From NCBI RefSeq assembly GCF_002796605.1, contig NZ_CP024923.1, forward strand, positions 496,001 to 560,000: a stretch of DNA of 64,000 nucleotides, given 5' to 3'. Positions 9,140-17,045 of this stretch are shown here, piece by piece. The translations under genes and the position numbers were made by a program. The DNA is from Sphingomonas psychrotolerans (lineage in GTDB: Bacteria > Pseudomonadota > Alphaproteobacteria > Sphingomonadales > Sphingomonadaceae). The notes beneath the pieces are model-generated. The model did no database searches. It was not told where the DNA came from and saw only the letters and a program-made list of their open reading frames with translations. Each line of letters starts with the position of its first letter. Within the stretch, counting starts at the first letter, position 1.

Positions 9140-10069
9140 TTACGCGTCGACCCCGGCCGATCGCTCGCGCCACTGGCTCGGCGCGACACCGTAGCTTCGC
9201 CGAAAACAGCGACTGAAAAAGGCCGAGTCGCTGAACCCCACCTTGAACGCGATGTCGGTGATGCTCCGCCCGTCCGGGCAGGCAAGCAGATCGGCGGCGC
9301 GCGCGAGACGGCGGGTCGTGATGAACGCCGTCGGGGTAAGCGCGGCCTTTCTGACAAACGCCTTTTGCACGGCACGCGCGGAAAGACCCGTTGCGCCGCA
9401 GATCATCGCGGTACCAAGTCCCGGGTCACCGAGATTGCGCAGCGCGAATTCAACCGGCGATGCGTCCCCATGGGGCGGTGTCCGAAGCGCGCCTCGTGTG
9501 CAAGCGATCCGGGCGGCGTCCGCCAGCAGGCCACCAATGCCCTCGTCTATCTGGTCGAACATTTCCCGCTGACACCAAAGGCCCTCCAGCATGTGATTGA
9601 GGAAGGCCACGTTCGGGTCGTTCAGGGACAGGAGCCGCCCGTGCAGGTCGAGCTTCGCGACGTCGGTGCCCAGCATCGCCATGGGGACCTGCAGGACGAG
9701 ACAATCGTTGAGCTCGGAGATCTCGATCGAATAGGGCCTGGCGTCATCGGCAATGATCACATCGCCGATGCCGGCGGTAACGGCCTCGTCGCCATGGACC
9801 AAAATGGTCCGTCCGCCGCGCTGAACATGGAAGACCAGGTTGTTCGCCCCGTCACCGGTCGCGACCCGGTTGATATGCGCGCGGCCGCTCCGCGCACGGG
9901 CGAGACCGACCTCGCCGAGCGACCATCGGGACAAGTCTGCCCGAATTCCTTCGGATGCGTAGGCGGTCATCCCGGGGAAGGCGTCCGCGACGACTTCTCG
10001 CCAGAACAAATGCCGCTGCTGGGGCGGCACCAGCCTGGTGGAAAAGCGTTCGACGGCGCTCGTCGTCAT
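9140..10069 (-). CDS. AraC family transcriptional regulator
   Basis: The 309-residue protein has an N-terminal sensor domain of the AraC_binding_2 (FeaR-like) kind and a C-terminal double helix-turn-helix. The latter includes AMICGATGLSARAVQKAF and the signature DIAFKVGFSDSAFFSRCFRRSYG. I prefer the ATG at 10069 over the GTG at 10075 because AGGAG lies five bases before it. It is encoded just upstream of the receptor-dehydrogenase-esterase run on the same strand, so it is the likely inducer-responsive activator of that set. The inducer is unknown. Confidence 0.88.
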   Translation of the reverse strand: MTTSAVERFSTRLVPPQQRHLFWREVVADAFPGMTAYASEGIRADLSRWSLGEVGLARARSGRAHINRVATGDGANNLVFHVQRGGRTILVHGDEAVTAGIGDVIIADDARPYSIEISELNDCLVLQVPMAMLGTDVAKLDLHGRLLSLNDPNVAFLNHMLEGLWCQREMFDQIDEGIGGLLADAARIACTRGALRTPPHGDASPVEFALRNLGDPGLGTAMICGATGLSARAVQKAFVRKAALTPTAFITTRRLARAADLLACPDGRSITDIAFKVGFSDSAFFSRCFRRSYGVAPSQWRERSAGVDA

Positions 10070-10252
10070 GCCCACTCCTGTTTCAGGTTTCCCGAACCAC
10101 GTTAAGTGAGGCTACATGCCTCCGAAGTTGTTTCTGTGGGATACAATGCGGCGCGGTGCCGGGACGGTCAAGTAGAAGAGGCGCTTTCAAACGCCCGGGC
10201 TGTTCTCCAATAGGATCGGGAGGGGCTATCCAGTCGGAGATCGGGATGGACA

Positions 10253-10431
10253 ATGAAGTGCCCAGGTCCGCGAGGTGAATGCAGGCGACGCTCCTCAGGT
10301 CATCGCCTTGTGGGAAGCGAGCGGACTCACCCGGGCATGGAACGATCCGCGCGACGATTTCGAACTGGCTCTGACGGGACCGACGTCGGCCATCCTGATC
10401 ATTCCGGCTTACAGGACTCGTACTCGATAGC
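10253..10431 (+). pseudogene. N-terminal fragment of a GNAT acetyltransferase (YpeA-like)
   Basis: Starting at 10266 the frame reads VREVNAGDAPQVIALWEAS, then GLTRAWNDPRDDFELAL and GPTSAILII. This matches the usual first 50 residues of YpeA-type GNAT acetyltransferases (ALWEACGLTRPWNDP). After about 10415 the match ends and a stop follows at 10429. No in-frame start precedes it (TGA at 10254), so a frameshift near the start is also likely. The acetyl-CoA-binding half is missing, probably cut by the integrase-bearing DNA that follows. Confidence 0.65.
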
Positions 10432-10702
10432 TAAATAATTGAAATAACTAGAGAATATCTCGGACCTCGCGACGGTGGCCCAGCCGTGGCCCCACACAAA
10501 AATCGGGACCCGAACCTGCGCCCTTTGACGAAAAACCGTCGATCCCGATGCGTCGAGGGACGTCCGATTTTGGGCCGCTTGCGGTCGGTCCGCTTTAAGG
10601 GCGCGATGCTGAAACAGCGGACGTTCGCGCCGGGTCTGATCGGCCTTGGGCCGAACCGTCAGTCGGACTTGGCATTGCCGGCGCGCCGAATAGGATCGGC
10701 GG
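10432..10702. other. junction sequence with no gene
   Basis: This 270-base stretch joins the GNAT fragment to the integrase. It contains a sphingomonad-type repeat relic near 10560-10600 (GGACGTCCGATTTTGGGCC). The integrase N terminus that one would expect here is not readable in any frame. Confidence 0.4.
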
Positions 10703-11461
10703 ATGATCGAGGAAGCGCACGGCGACGAGCTGGTTGCCTTGCTCGTGCCGGCTGACGTGTTCAAACTGCGAGACAAGATGGGCGAGATGCCCGGCAAGGC
10801 GAATAACTGGCTGAACGTCCTGCGTTTGATGCTGGACTTTGCCTGTGAGCGCGGGTGGATCCATGAAAACGCTGCGGCTCGAGTTCCACCGCTGCCGATC
10901 GGAGAGCATGAGCCTTGGCCCCGGCATGTGCGGGAGGACGCCTTGGAAAACGCCTCTCCGATGCTACGCCTCGCTATTGTCAGCGGGCTTTGCAGCGGCC
11001 AGCGGGTAAGCGACGTGATCCGCATCCAGCACGGCTGGTTGAAGTCGGGCATCATCGAACTGTCGCAGGTGAAGACCTCCGTCGATGTCGCAGTGCCCGT
11101 GCATCCTTGGTGGAAGGAAGAGATCGCCCGCGTCGAAAGGTGCGCTGTGACGCTGCTCTATGACCGATTCGGCAAGCCGTTCGCGTCGGAAGACCGGATA
11201 CAGGAGCGCATCCGCCGCCTGATGCACGATCTGGGCTACGTGGATGATGCCGGCCAGTTGCTCTACACCTTCCACGGGCTGCGGAAGAACGCGGCCTGCT
11301 ACATGAAAGAGCTTGGACTGGAAGACAGCCAGATCGGCGCCGTCTGCGGCATGACGCCCGATACGGTACGACATTACACCAAGCGGGCTCGGGCTCTGGT
11401 GGTCGCGAAAAGCGTCGCCGAACGCCTCGCGAGCGGCAACATCGTAGAGATGGGGAGATAG
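10703..11461 (+). CDS. tyrosine recombinase/integrase, probably N-terminally truncated
   Basis: The 252-residue frame holds part of the core-binding domain (ADVFKLRDKMGEM, NNWLNVLRLMLDF) and the full catalytic domain: Arg in LCSGQRVSD, Lys in SQVKTS, the HxxR box in FHGLRKNAA, and the tyrosine in VRHYTKRAR. In the usual GH box the histidine is Met (CGMTPDT). Related integrases run 350-400 residues, and the arm-binding N terminus is missing. The ATG at 10703 is simply the first available start. It reads towards the attachment core 75 bases downstream at 11536, as expected for an element's terminal integrase. Activity is uncertain because of the missing N terminus. Confidence 0.8.
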   Translation: MIEEAHGDELVALLVPADVFKLRDKMGEMPGKANNWLNVLRLMLDFACERGWIHENAAARVPPLPIGEHEPWPRHVREDALENASPMLRLAIVSGLCSGQRVSDVIRIQHGWLKSGIIELSQVKTSVDVAVPVHPWWKEEIARVERCAVTLLYDRFGKPFASEDRIQERIRRLMHDLGYVDDAGQLLYTFHGLRKNAACYMKELGLEDSQIGAVCGMTPDTVRHYTKRARALVVAKSVAERLASGNIVEMGR

Positions 11462-11535
11462 CCCATGTGGGAACTGGAGCGATATTGTGGGGAACCGCAC
11501 CAACGGAGCGCTGGAAAAAACCAGCTTTCTCAATA

Positions 11536-11631
11536 TGGTGACCCCTACGGTAGCCCGAAAGGCTTAGCAAGTATTTGAAAAACCATGGTAATGTCATTGG
11601 ATCGAATCCAGATACCATCGTAAATACCATC
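11536..11631. repeat. tRNA-Glu attachment core with paired ATACCATC boxes (left end of right element)
   Basis: TGGTGACCCCTACGG at 11536-11550 is identical to 39659-39673, the 3' end of tRNA-Glu. ATACCATC boxes follow at 11612 and 11624, 12 bases apart. A matching double box, GTGCCATC and ATACCATC with 12-base spacing, lies at 39526-39545 inside the other end. The core is the likely strand-exchange region and the boxes the likely integrase arm sites. The site defines the left boundary of a roughly 28 kb element. Confidence 0.8.
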
Positions 11632-11734
11632 GATCGTCTGAGATTTTTTGCGTCCGATTGAGACGATGGGCTGGCGGTCGCGACCGTGCGGAGAATGACC
11701 GAGATTGGGTGGTGAGTGGTCGTTGGCACTCAGA

Positions 11735-11986
11735 TCATTCGTAGTATGATTCGAATGTGCGGACTTCTCCGGTTGCACCATTCACAATCAGAATTTGTGG
11801 GCCATCGACCAGTCCCCCTTCCCAGAAACGGTCTACGATAACCGACCAATTGTTGGGATCGGCTCCCGCCCGATGTGCTTCGACAATCTCAAGGCGCCAG
11901 CCTTTTAAATCCTGCGCAGCGATATATTCGCCTGCCAGCAGCTTAGCCTGCTCAAGCGACACATTTGGCTTCCGACGCTTTGTCAT
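11735..11986 (-). CDS. small hypothetical protein (83 aa)
   Basis: I chose the ATG at 11986 (MTKRRKPNVSLEQAKLLAGEY). A basic start leads to a mixed alpha/beta sequence with WRLEIVEAHRAGADPNNWSV and a C-terminal VNGATGEVRTFESYYE. No signal peptide or membrane segment is seen. I do not recognise the family. It is the first of four short orphan genes (11.7-13.6 kb) set apart by copies of a roughly 90-base repeat. The compact acidic fold could suit an immunity-type protein, but that is a guess. Confidence 0.6.
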   Translation of the reverse strand: MTKRRKPNVSLEQAKLLAGEYIAAQDLKGWRLEIVEAHRAGADPNNWSVIVDRFWEGGLVDGPQILIVNGATGEVRTFESYYE

Positions 11987-12010
11987 CCGGGCATTTTGAA
12001 CGCCTAGTCC

Positions 12011-12107
12011 AATGTCCGCAACTGGGTCGAGAGTGGCCGTCCGGTGCTGGCACGGACTCATCAGCGCCGAACGGCTTGAACTGGGTAGATAGCTGCCGTT
12101 CGCCGCT
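12011..12107. repeat. composite ~90-base intergenic repeat, copy 1
   Basis: It starts with TCCGCAACTGGGTCGAGAGTGG, has TCAGCGCC in the middle and ends with GAACTGGGTAGATAGCTGCC. It aligns over its whole length, with substitutions, to 12682-12772. It lies exactly in the gap between two orphan genes. Confidence 0.65.
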
Positions 12108-12660
12108 ATCTGTCCAATGGACTATAGATAGGTTCGTTGAACTTCAGCTGCGAGTAGGCCTCGCCATCCAAAAGCACGAGGACACTTTCGTCCCGGTCGC
12201 ACACGCTCAGTGTGCCGTCCGTTTTCTCGTAGACCTCCCCTGCGCGCAAGATAACTTCTCGCTTATCTATCGTCATGCGAATTTCCTGAATGCTCGATAC
12301 GTCATCAGGGGCCATCTGAAAGCAACTGACCGACCCTCGAGGGAACTCAGGCATGGGTCGCGTCCGAAACGTTCCCTCTCCGACATCCGAAGATAGTTGC
12401 TTGTCGGTCGAAACCACATGGGGCCAGATTGCCCACGTGTCATTATCCTGCACGCACGAAATGTGAATAGTTCCACCGTCCAAGGTTCGAAGTTCGAGAA
12501 CATTTGCTTGGACGAAATTAAGGCTCGGATCCGTGAAATGACCCGCGTCTTCCGGGCCGTAGAGAGCCATCTCATTCACCCACGCGTCCGTCACGACCGC
12601 ACCGGCAAGCGCCTTCAACGCCGTCTTCAGTTCCAAGTGCCAATCCATACCCATGCCCAA
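12106..12660 (-). CDS. hypothetical protein (184 aa)
   Basis: The start at 12660 reads MGMGMDWHLELKTALKALAG; internal ATGs at 12654 and 12648 are equally possible. Two-part architecture: an N-terminal region with VTDAWVNEMALYGPED and LRTLDGGTIHISC, and a C-terminal region with IQEIRMTIDKREVILRAGEVYEK and a terminal LDGEAYSQLKFNEPIY. It has no signal peptide, no transmembrane segment and no known motif. Base composition is lower in GC than the core genes, in keeping with transfer. Function unknown. Confidence 0.6.
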   Translation of the reverse strand: MGMGMDWHLELKTALKALAGAVVTDAWVNEMALYGPEDAGHFTDPSLNFVQANVLELRTLDGGTIHISCVQDNDTWAIWPHVVSTDKQLSSDVGEGTFRTRPMPEFPRGSVSCFQMAPDDVSSIQEIRMTIDKREVILRAGEVYEKTDGTLSVCDRDESVLVLLDGEAYSQLKFNEPIYSPLDR

Positions 12661-12681
12661 ACTATTTCATGGAGCGCGAGC

Positions 12682-12772
12682 GTCTGCAATTGGGTCGTTT
12701 GCTGCCTGACCGCTAACGGGATGCTGCTGTCAGCGCCATGACGGCGGAACTGGGTAGTTAGCTGCCATTGCT
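12682..12772. repeat. composite ~90-base intergenic repeat, copy 2
   Basis: It runs from GTCTGCAATTGGGTCGTTTGC through TCAGCGCC to GGAACTGGGTAGTTAGCTGCC, and aligns end to end with copy 1 (12011-12107). It fills the gap between divergent orphan genes. Confidence 0.65.
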
Positions 12773-12801
12773 CCAACGTCCTCTGCTGATAGGATCGCCC
12801 G

Positions 12802-13317
12802 ATGGGACACCACATCAATGCGCTAATCGGCACGAATGAAGCCTTGAAAAGTTTCGTTACGCGGCTCGGCTCACCGGCACCGACAGAGCTTTCGTTTGGC
12901 CTCGTCATCATCCCGTTAGACGAGCAACGCCTCGACGCTATTGCGATGTCCGTTGAACCTGCAATCGACGGGTTCACCTATCTGACGCCGCATATGGCCG
13001 AAGAAATAGCGGCTGCACTTAGCGGTCCAACACTCTACGTCGAAACGGAATATTTCGGTGGCATGGGGGGCCAGAGCGCTGCCTATTTCGAGAACGGCCA
13101 GTTAACGTGGTGGGGCGCAGAATCAAGCGATGCGCCTCCGGTGGGATCTTCGCTCGCCGATTTGTATGAAAAGACGGCGAACGGCGGAAAGTCGCCGATC
13201 AACGAAGGTCTTAGTCGGCTCGGCGTAGTCCGCTCTGAAACGTGCGACGAGTTTGATCAAATCGGGCTTCAGCGCTTTAGGTCGCTGGAGGCACTCGGCA
13301 TCGAATACGACGATTAG
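12802..13317 (+). CDS. hypothetical protein (171 aa)
   Basis: An acidic cytoplasmic protein beginning MGHHINALIGTNEALKSF. Noticeable segments are LSFGLVIIPLDEQ, AEEIAAALSGPTLYVETEYFGG, and QSAAYFENGQLTWWG, a beta-rich core of the kind seen in some bacterial immunity proteins. I cannot place it in a family. It is transcribed away from the preceding orphan gene across a repeat copy and convergently with the next one. Confidence 0.6.
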   Translation: MGHHINALIGTNEALKSFVTRLGSPAPTELSFGLVIIPLDEQRLDAIAMSVEPAIDGFTYLTPHMAEEIAAALSGPTLYVETEYFGGMGGQSAAYFENGQLTWWGAESSDAPPVGSSLADLYEKTANGGKSPINEGLSRLGVVRSETCDEFDQIGLQRFRSLEALGIEYDD

Positions 13318-13346
13318 AGCAACGGCGGATTTTGGGTGGGAAGCAG

Positions 13347-13628
13347 TCATTTGTTCCAATAACTGAAAGCCCATCCGAGATCAGCGATGGTCTCACTGCT
13401 AAGTTCAGGATGGCGACGCCGCATTTCGGCTTCGACCCACTGCATCGCTGACGCGAGAGTGTGAGAGTTCCAATCGACCGCAAGGGCATCCACTTCAGTG
13501 AGGAGCCGCTCAACGTTCCCGACCATATCCTCGTTAAACGCTTGTCGAACTTCGTCCGGCCGTGACCTAGGATACGGGGATTCGGGTCGACCGAGGTGGA
13601 TTTTCAGCGCGCGCGACAAATCATCCAT
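13347..13628 (-). CDS. small hypothetical protein (93 aa)
   Basis: The frame begins MDDLSRALKIHLGRPESPYP at the ATG at 13628 and is probably all-helical, with an amphipathic stretch around NEDMVGNVERLLTEVDALAVDW and a C-terminal ETIADLGWAFSYWNK. No known motif is present. It converges with the gene at 12802, leaving 29 bases between stops. Another repeat copy (13656) lies directly upstream. Function unknown. Confidence 0.55.
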   Translation of the reverse strand: MDDLSRALKIHLGRPESPYPRSRPDEVRQAFNEDMVGNVERLLTEVDALAVDWNSHTLASAMQWVEAEMRRRHPELSSETIADLGWAFSYWNK

Positions 13629-13655
13629 GCGCCTGTTATCCCGCGATCCGGGGAT

Positions 13656-13683
13656 ATCCGCAATTGGGTCGTGAGCAGAGCGG
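13656..13683. repeat. partial copy of the composite intergenic repeat
   Basis: ATCCGCAATTGGGTCGTGAGCAGAGCGG corresponds to the first quarter of the ~90-base repeat. The second half is not recognisable. Confidence 0.5.
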
Positions 13684-13743
13684 CAACTTCGGGTCAGTGA
13701 TGCCGCGCAAGCCGCCGTCGCCTATGTGCAACCATGTCGTGGG

Positions 13744-14361
13744 CTAGCGACGCCTGAACCGCTCACCCTCGTATGTCCGAACCGCGTTGCCACGTTCGAG
13801 TTCGCGGTTCTGGTCCCACAGCGCCCGTTTGCCTCCGGCTTCGTCTGCGCGGCGCTGATTGTCGAGCAGCATCGCCAGCTTGAGCCGTGCAATTTTCTTG
13901 TTGGCGAATTGCGAACGCTGATCCTGCGACAGCGTCGCGAGACCGGTGGGCAGATGCGTCGCGCGGACCGCGCTATCGGTCTTGTTGACATGCTGGCCGC
14001 CCGGTCCCGAGGCGCGGAGCGTCTGATAGCGAATGTCCTCGTCGCGCAGGTCATGCGTCTCCGCATCTGCCGAAATGCGTTGCACCCCGACGAACCAGTT
14101 GCGGCGCTTGTGCAGCGGACGAAACGGACTGGTGCCCACCCAACGGATCGTGCCGATACAAGCCTCGGCGAACCCTTCGGCCTCCGCTCCCGATACACGC
14201 AGCAGGGCCGATGCCACGGGCCCCGTTATTGGCTCGACCAGCTCACATAGCAGCCCCGCCGCCGTGCCTTCGCGGCAAAGGGCATGGGCCAATTGGGCGA
14301 CCACCCACTCGCATTCCTTCGGGCCCTGTCCGGAAGACAGATGCAGGATGATCTCGGTCAT
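13744..14361 (-). CDS. prfH: peptide chain release factor H
   Basis: The 205-residue protein carries the release-factor domain 3 with the catalytic GGQ at 121-123 ([17 protein letters not shown]) and a basic C-terminal tail rich in Arg. Domains that recognise stop codons in RF1/RF2 are absent, as expected for PrfH. Published work on the PrfH-RtcB pair shows that PrfH releases the nascent chain from ribosomes whose 16S rRNA is nicked in the decoding centre, after which RtcB reseals it. The ATG at 14361 overlaps the rtcB TGA by four bases (ATGA), so translation is probably coupled. Confidence 0.9.
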   Translation of the reverse strand: MTEIILHLSSGQGPKECEWVVAQLAHALCREGTAAGLLCELVEPITGPVASALLRVSGAEAEGFAEACIGTIRWVGTSPFRPLHKRRNWFVGVQRISADAETHDLRDEDIRYQTLRASGPGGQHVNKTDSAVRATHLPTGLATLSQDQRSQFANKKIARLKLAMLLDNQRRADEAGGKRALWDQNRELERGNAVRTYEGERFRRR

Positions 14362-15449
14362 GCGCGCCTCGTCTTGTAGGTGAGCAGCGGCCGCAGCGTC
14401 GCGATCAGATCGATCAGCCCGGCCTGTTCGAGATCGCGCACGACCTGGTGGATGTCCTTGTACGCCTGTTGCGCCTCCTCATAGATCAGGTCGCGGTCCT
14501 CGCAGATCACCCGGCTGCCCAATTTGGTGCGCTCCAGATCCGCAATGCTGAAGCGCCGGACGAGCTTGTCCTTCGCTTCGCTGCGGCTCCATTTGCGACC
14601 CGCGCCGTGCGCCAGCGAATGCAGCGCCTCATCCGCCCGCTCCTGCCGGGGACGGACCAGATAGGTCATGTCCCCGCGCGATCCGGGGATCACCACCAGC
14701 CCCTTGTCCGCCGGTGCCGCACCCTTGCGGTGCAGCCAGCCGCCGCGATGCGGCGTGACGCTGTTGTGGCAGATGTCGAGCAAGCGTTCGCCAGTGGTGC
14801 CGAGCCGATCTAGGAAGCGCTTGGCGATCAGTTCGCGGTTGAGCACGGCCCAGGCCATCGCATCGTCATGCGCGGCCAGATAGCGGGCGCACGCCTCCTC
14901 GCCGGCGATCAGGCCGGCGACATTGTGCTGAGCCAAATGCCGCTCCAGGATTGCGTGCCCCAACCCGCGCGAACCGCTGTGTACCATCAGGTAGAGCGCC
15001 GCTGGGTCGACTTCCGTATCCCCGTGCAGCGTCTCGACCCGCAGCAGTTCGGCGAAATGGTTCCCACCGCCGATGGTGCCGAGCGCTTCACCGGCCAGGT
15101 CGCGAGACAGTCCGGCGTCGGCCAGGCGGGCGACCTGATCGCCCGACCAGGGCTCCTCCAAGCCCCGCAGCTTGCGTTCGGCCGCGTCCAGCCGGAGCTT
15201 GCGCAGCGGCATGGCGCAGCGCCACAGGCCCATCCCGCAGCCGATGTCGCTGCCGACGAGGTGCGGATAAACATGGCTCGGCGACCAGAATGCCGCGCCC
15301 ACCGCGATTCCGCGGCCGGCGTGCAGGTCCGGCAGACCGACGATGCGATCGATGCCCTCGAGCCGCGCCGTCTGGTGGAGCTGATCGACAGCCGCCTGCT
15401 CGATCCAGCTCTCGGGCGAGGCGACGATGTGAATGGTTGCGCCCGTCAT
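14358..15449 (-). CDS. rtcB: RNA-splicing ligase RtcB, PrfH-associated type
   Basis: The 363-residue protein has RtcB hallmarks: LPDLHAGRG, the metal-binding [30 protein letters not shown], and [11 protein letters not shown], which carries the histidine that is guanylylated. RtcB joins 2',3'-cyclic phosphate or 3'-phosphate ends to 5'-OH ends using GTP and Mn. At about 363 residues it is shorter than stand-alone RtcB (about 400-480), as in RtcB2 forms paired with PrfH. I chose the ATG at 15449 ([14 protein letters not shown]) because it overlaps the upstream stop as ATGA. No RtcR-type regulator is adjacent. Confidence 0.93.
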   Translation of the reverse strand: MTGATIHIVASPESWIEQAAVDQLHQTARLEGIDRIVGLPDLHAGRGIAVGAAFWSPSHVYPHLVGSDIGCGMGLWRCAMPLRKLRLDAAERKLRGLEEPWSGDQVARLADAGLSRDLAGEALGTIGGGNHFAELLRVETLHGDTEVDPAALYLMVHSGSRGLGHAILERHLAQHNVAGLIAGEEACARYLAAHDDAMAWAVLNRELIAKRFLDRLGTTGERLLDICHNSVTPHRGGWLHRKGAAPADKGLVVIPGSRGDMTYLVRPRQERADEALHSLAHGAGRKWSRSEAKDKLVRRFSIADLERTKLGSRVICEDRDLIYEEAQQAYKDIHQVVRDLEQAGLIDLIATLRPLLTYKTRRA

Positions 15450-15949
15450 CGTGCAGCATCCTTCCATCCGAGGTGGCGCTTGCCGGGCGCGACAATCTGT
15501 CCCTGATCGCGCCAGAACCAGACGCGATCCTTCAACACCCCGTCACCCGGATCGACATAGAATTCGCGGCCCCGGCAATTGCGACGATCGGGACGTAGAA
15601 CATGCCCCTCGCGCAGCAATTCGCCGTGCCGGCCGCGTGAGATGCCGAACAGAACGAAATCGCGCAGATGCTGGCGGACATGCATCTTGACGGTGCTGCC
15701 CGTGTCGAGATGCTCGCAGATTTCGCTGAACACATCGTCCCAGCGCCGTCCCACCCGCCGCTGGATGAAGCGGACGAGCGGCGCGAGATTCTCGTTGAGC
15801 GCTTTTGAGTACGCAGCCTGCACCTTGGCATGCCGCTTGAGACCAATTTGCCTGAAGTCGTTCTTGTCCTTCTTGAGTTTTACGGGAGGCGCGTGCCCAG
15901 CACCCCAGCGCGGACGCTCGACAATGATCTTGAACATGTCAGCACGCAT
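15446..15949 (-). CDS. uncharacterised first gene of the rtcB-prfH operon (167 aa)
   Basis: The ATG at 15949 (MRADMFKIIVERPRWG) has GGAGG six bases upstream. The protein is basic, with a lysine cluster (VKLKKDKNDFRQIG, LKRHAKVQAAYSK) followed by LAPLVRFIQRRVGRRWDDVFSEICEHL and TVKMHVRQHLRDFV, then YVDPGDGVLKDRVWFWR near the end. It has no signal peptide or membrane segment. The stop overlaps the rtcB start by four bases, so three genes appear to be translated as one coupled unit. A basic, presumably RNA- or ribosome-binding protein would fit, but no domain is recognised and the role is inference from position. Confidence 0.75.
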   Translation of the reverse strand: MRADMFKIIVERPRWGAGHAPPVKLKKDKNDFRQIGLKRHAKVQAAYSKALNENLAPLVRFIQRRVGRRWDDVFSEICEHLDTGSTVKMHVRQHLRDFVLFGISRGRHGELLREGHVLRPDRRNCRGREFYVDPGDGVLKDRVWFWRDQGQIVAPGKRHLGWKDAAR

Positions 15950-16331
15950 GGCGAACCTCCCCCAAAGCGGGAGCGCCAATTGGCAGACGAGCAATATTGG
16001 AAATTGGCGCGGCCCAACGGCCGCGAAAAAGGGTCAGGCGACCGCAGTCACCCGCAAGGGACTTGCCCATGTGATATGTTCCTGAACTCGGAAATAGGGA
16101 GTGATGACGGGTGCGGTTGCGGTTCGCATGTGCTCACTCCTTTCCATGGTTCGAGAAACAGTGCGGCGGCCTGTATGCCAACTGCACGCGGCAATCAATG
16201 GTCTTGCGCGAAGCCAACTCCATCCAGCTCAGCCAGCCGGAGCTGCTCCCGTTCTCGCGGAATGTGGGTTTGCTGCTCGACGGCGGCTGTTAGGGGCGCG
16301 ACGCTGTCAGGCCGTTATATGAGCCCATGGA
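15950..16331. other. intergenic region upstream of the repair operon
   Basis: No convincing gene. It must hold the promoter of the operon at 15949 (leftward). The short frames here are weak. A sphingomonad-type repeat relic may lie near 16290-16320. Confidence 0.4.
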
Positions 16332-16541
16332 TCAAGCCGAATGACCTTTCGCCTCATAGAAGATCGGATTGCGAATCCATTCGTTGACGGCTGACTCTCG
16401 CCACCCGGTGCAGCGCATGCTGATCTGGAGGTTCCTGGGGAAGGTGCCGTTCTGCATCTTCCGGTACATGGTCGAGCGGCTGAGCCCGGTGCGTTCGAGG
16501 ACGGTTTTCAGGCGGAGAATGCGGTCGGGAGTGTCGGTCAT
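16332..16541 (-). CDS. AlpA family phage/island transcriptional regulator
   Basis: The 69-residue protein is of normal AlpA length. A winged HTH of the MerR/Xis type is seen: RILRLKTVLERTGLSRSTMYRKMQNGTFP followed by RCTGWRESAVNEWI. AlpA-like proteins act as excisionase or regulator in P4-like islands, and one is expected in an element with a P4-type integrase at its right end (38.7-39.5 kb). I chose the ATG at 16541 (MTDTPDRIL), the only sensible start. Confidence 0.85.
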   Translation of the reverse strand: MTDTPDRILRLKTVLERTGLSRSTMYRKMQNGTFPRNLQISMRCTGWRESAVNEWIRNPIFYEAKGHSA

Positions 16542-16689
16542 GGCATGGTCCTGCTTGCGTCTGTCTGGCTCCCCGCGAATAGGATTGGGATTTGAGCGGT
16601 CGGCGCAAGGGGCCGAGGTCCGAGAGTCGGCGCTGGTCGCGCTCTGGCGTGCAAAGACGTACCGTAGCGTAGGTTCGATTTTCAAAGCT

Positions 16690-17040
16690 GGAATCTCATG
16701 GCGTCTCACGCCTGCGGCGTGACCGCGCTCTACGCCGCTGCGCGTCGCCGAGTCGCTCTGCGGCGTCTCGGTCCGTTCGGATGACGATCGACTGACGCTT
16801 CGGAGCTTCGCTCCGGATTCGGACATCGCGCAAGCGCGATGGCGTTGGCCTCCGGCGTCGATCTGGCGGGTGGGCGTCGCTGCCCTGTAGTCCCGCCGCG
16901 GCGCGCCGCAACCCGGCTTCGCCGACTCTTCCACTGCGTTGCAGCCCTTCGGGTGCAGCCCGCCTTCCTCGGCGGGACTGTCGGTCCGCTCCTGCCGCCC
17001 ACCCGCCATTCCGGCGCCGGTTGCGGTGGTTTTGGAGTGA
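16690..17040 (+). promoter_or_regulatory. palindrome-rich leader upstream of ardC
   Basis: A 350-base non-coding stretch full of short hairpins (for example GGAGCTTCGCTCC, ATCGCGCAAGCGCGAT, GCCTGCGGCGTGACC...GCCGC) ends just before the ardC start. A diverged copy is at 1141-1640 without ardC. Conservation of an untranslated, hairpin-rich block ahead of an anti-restriction gene suggests a regulatory role. A promoter active on single-stranded DNA, as known for F-plasmid leading-region genes, is one untested possibility. Confidence 0.45.
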
Positions 17041-17045
17041 GGAAG

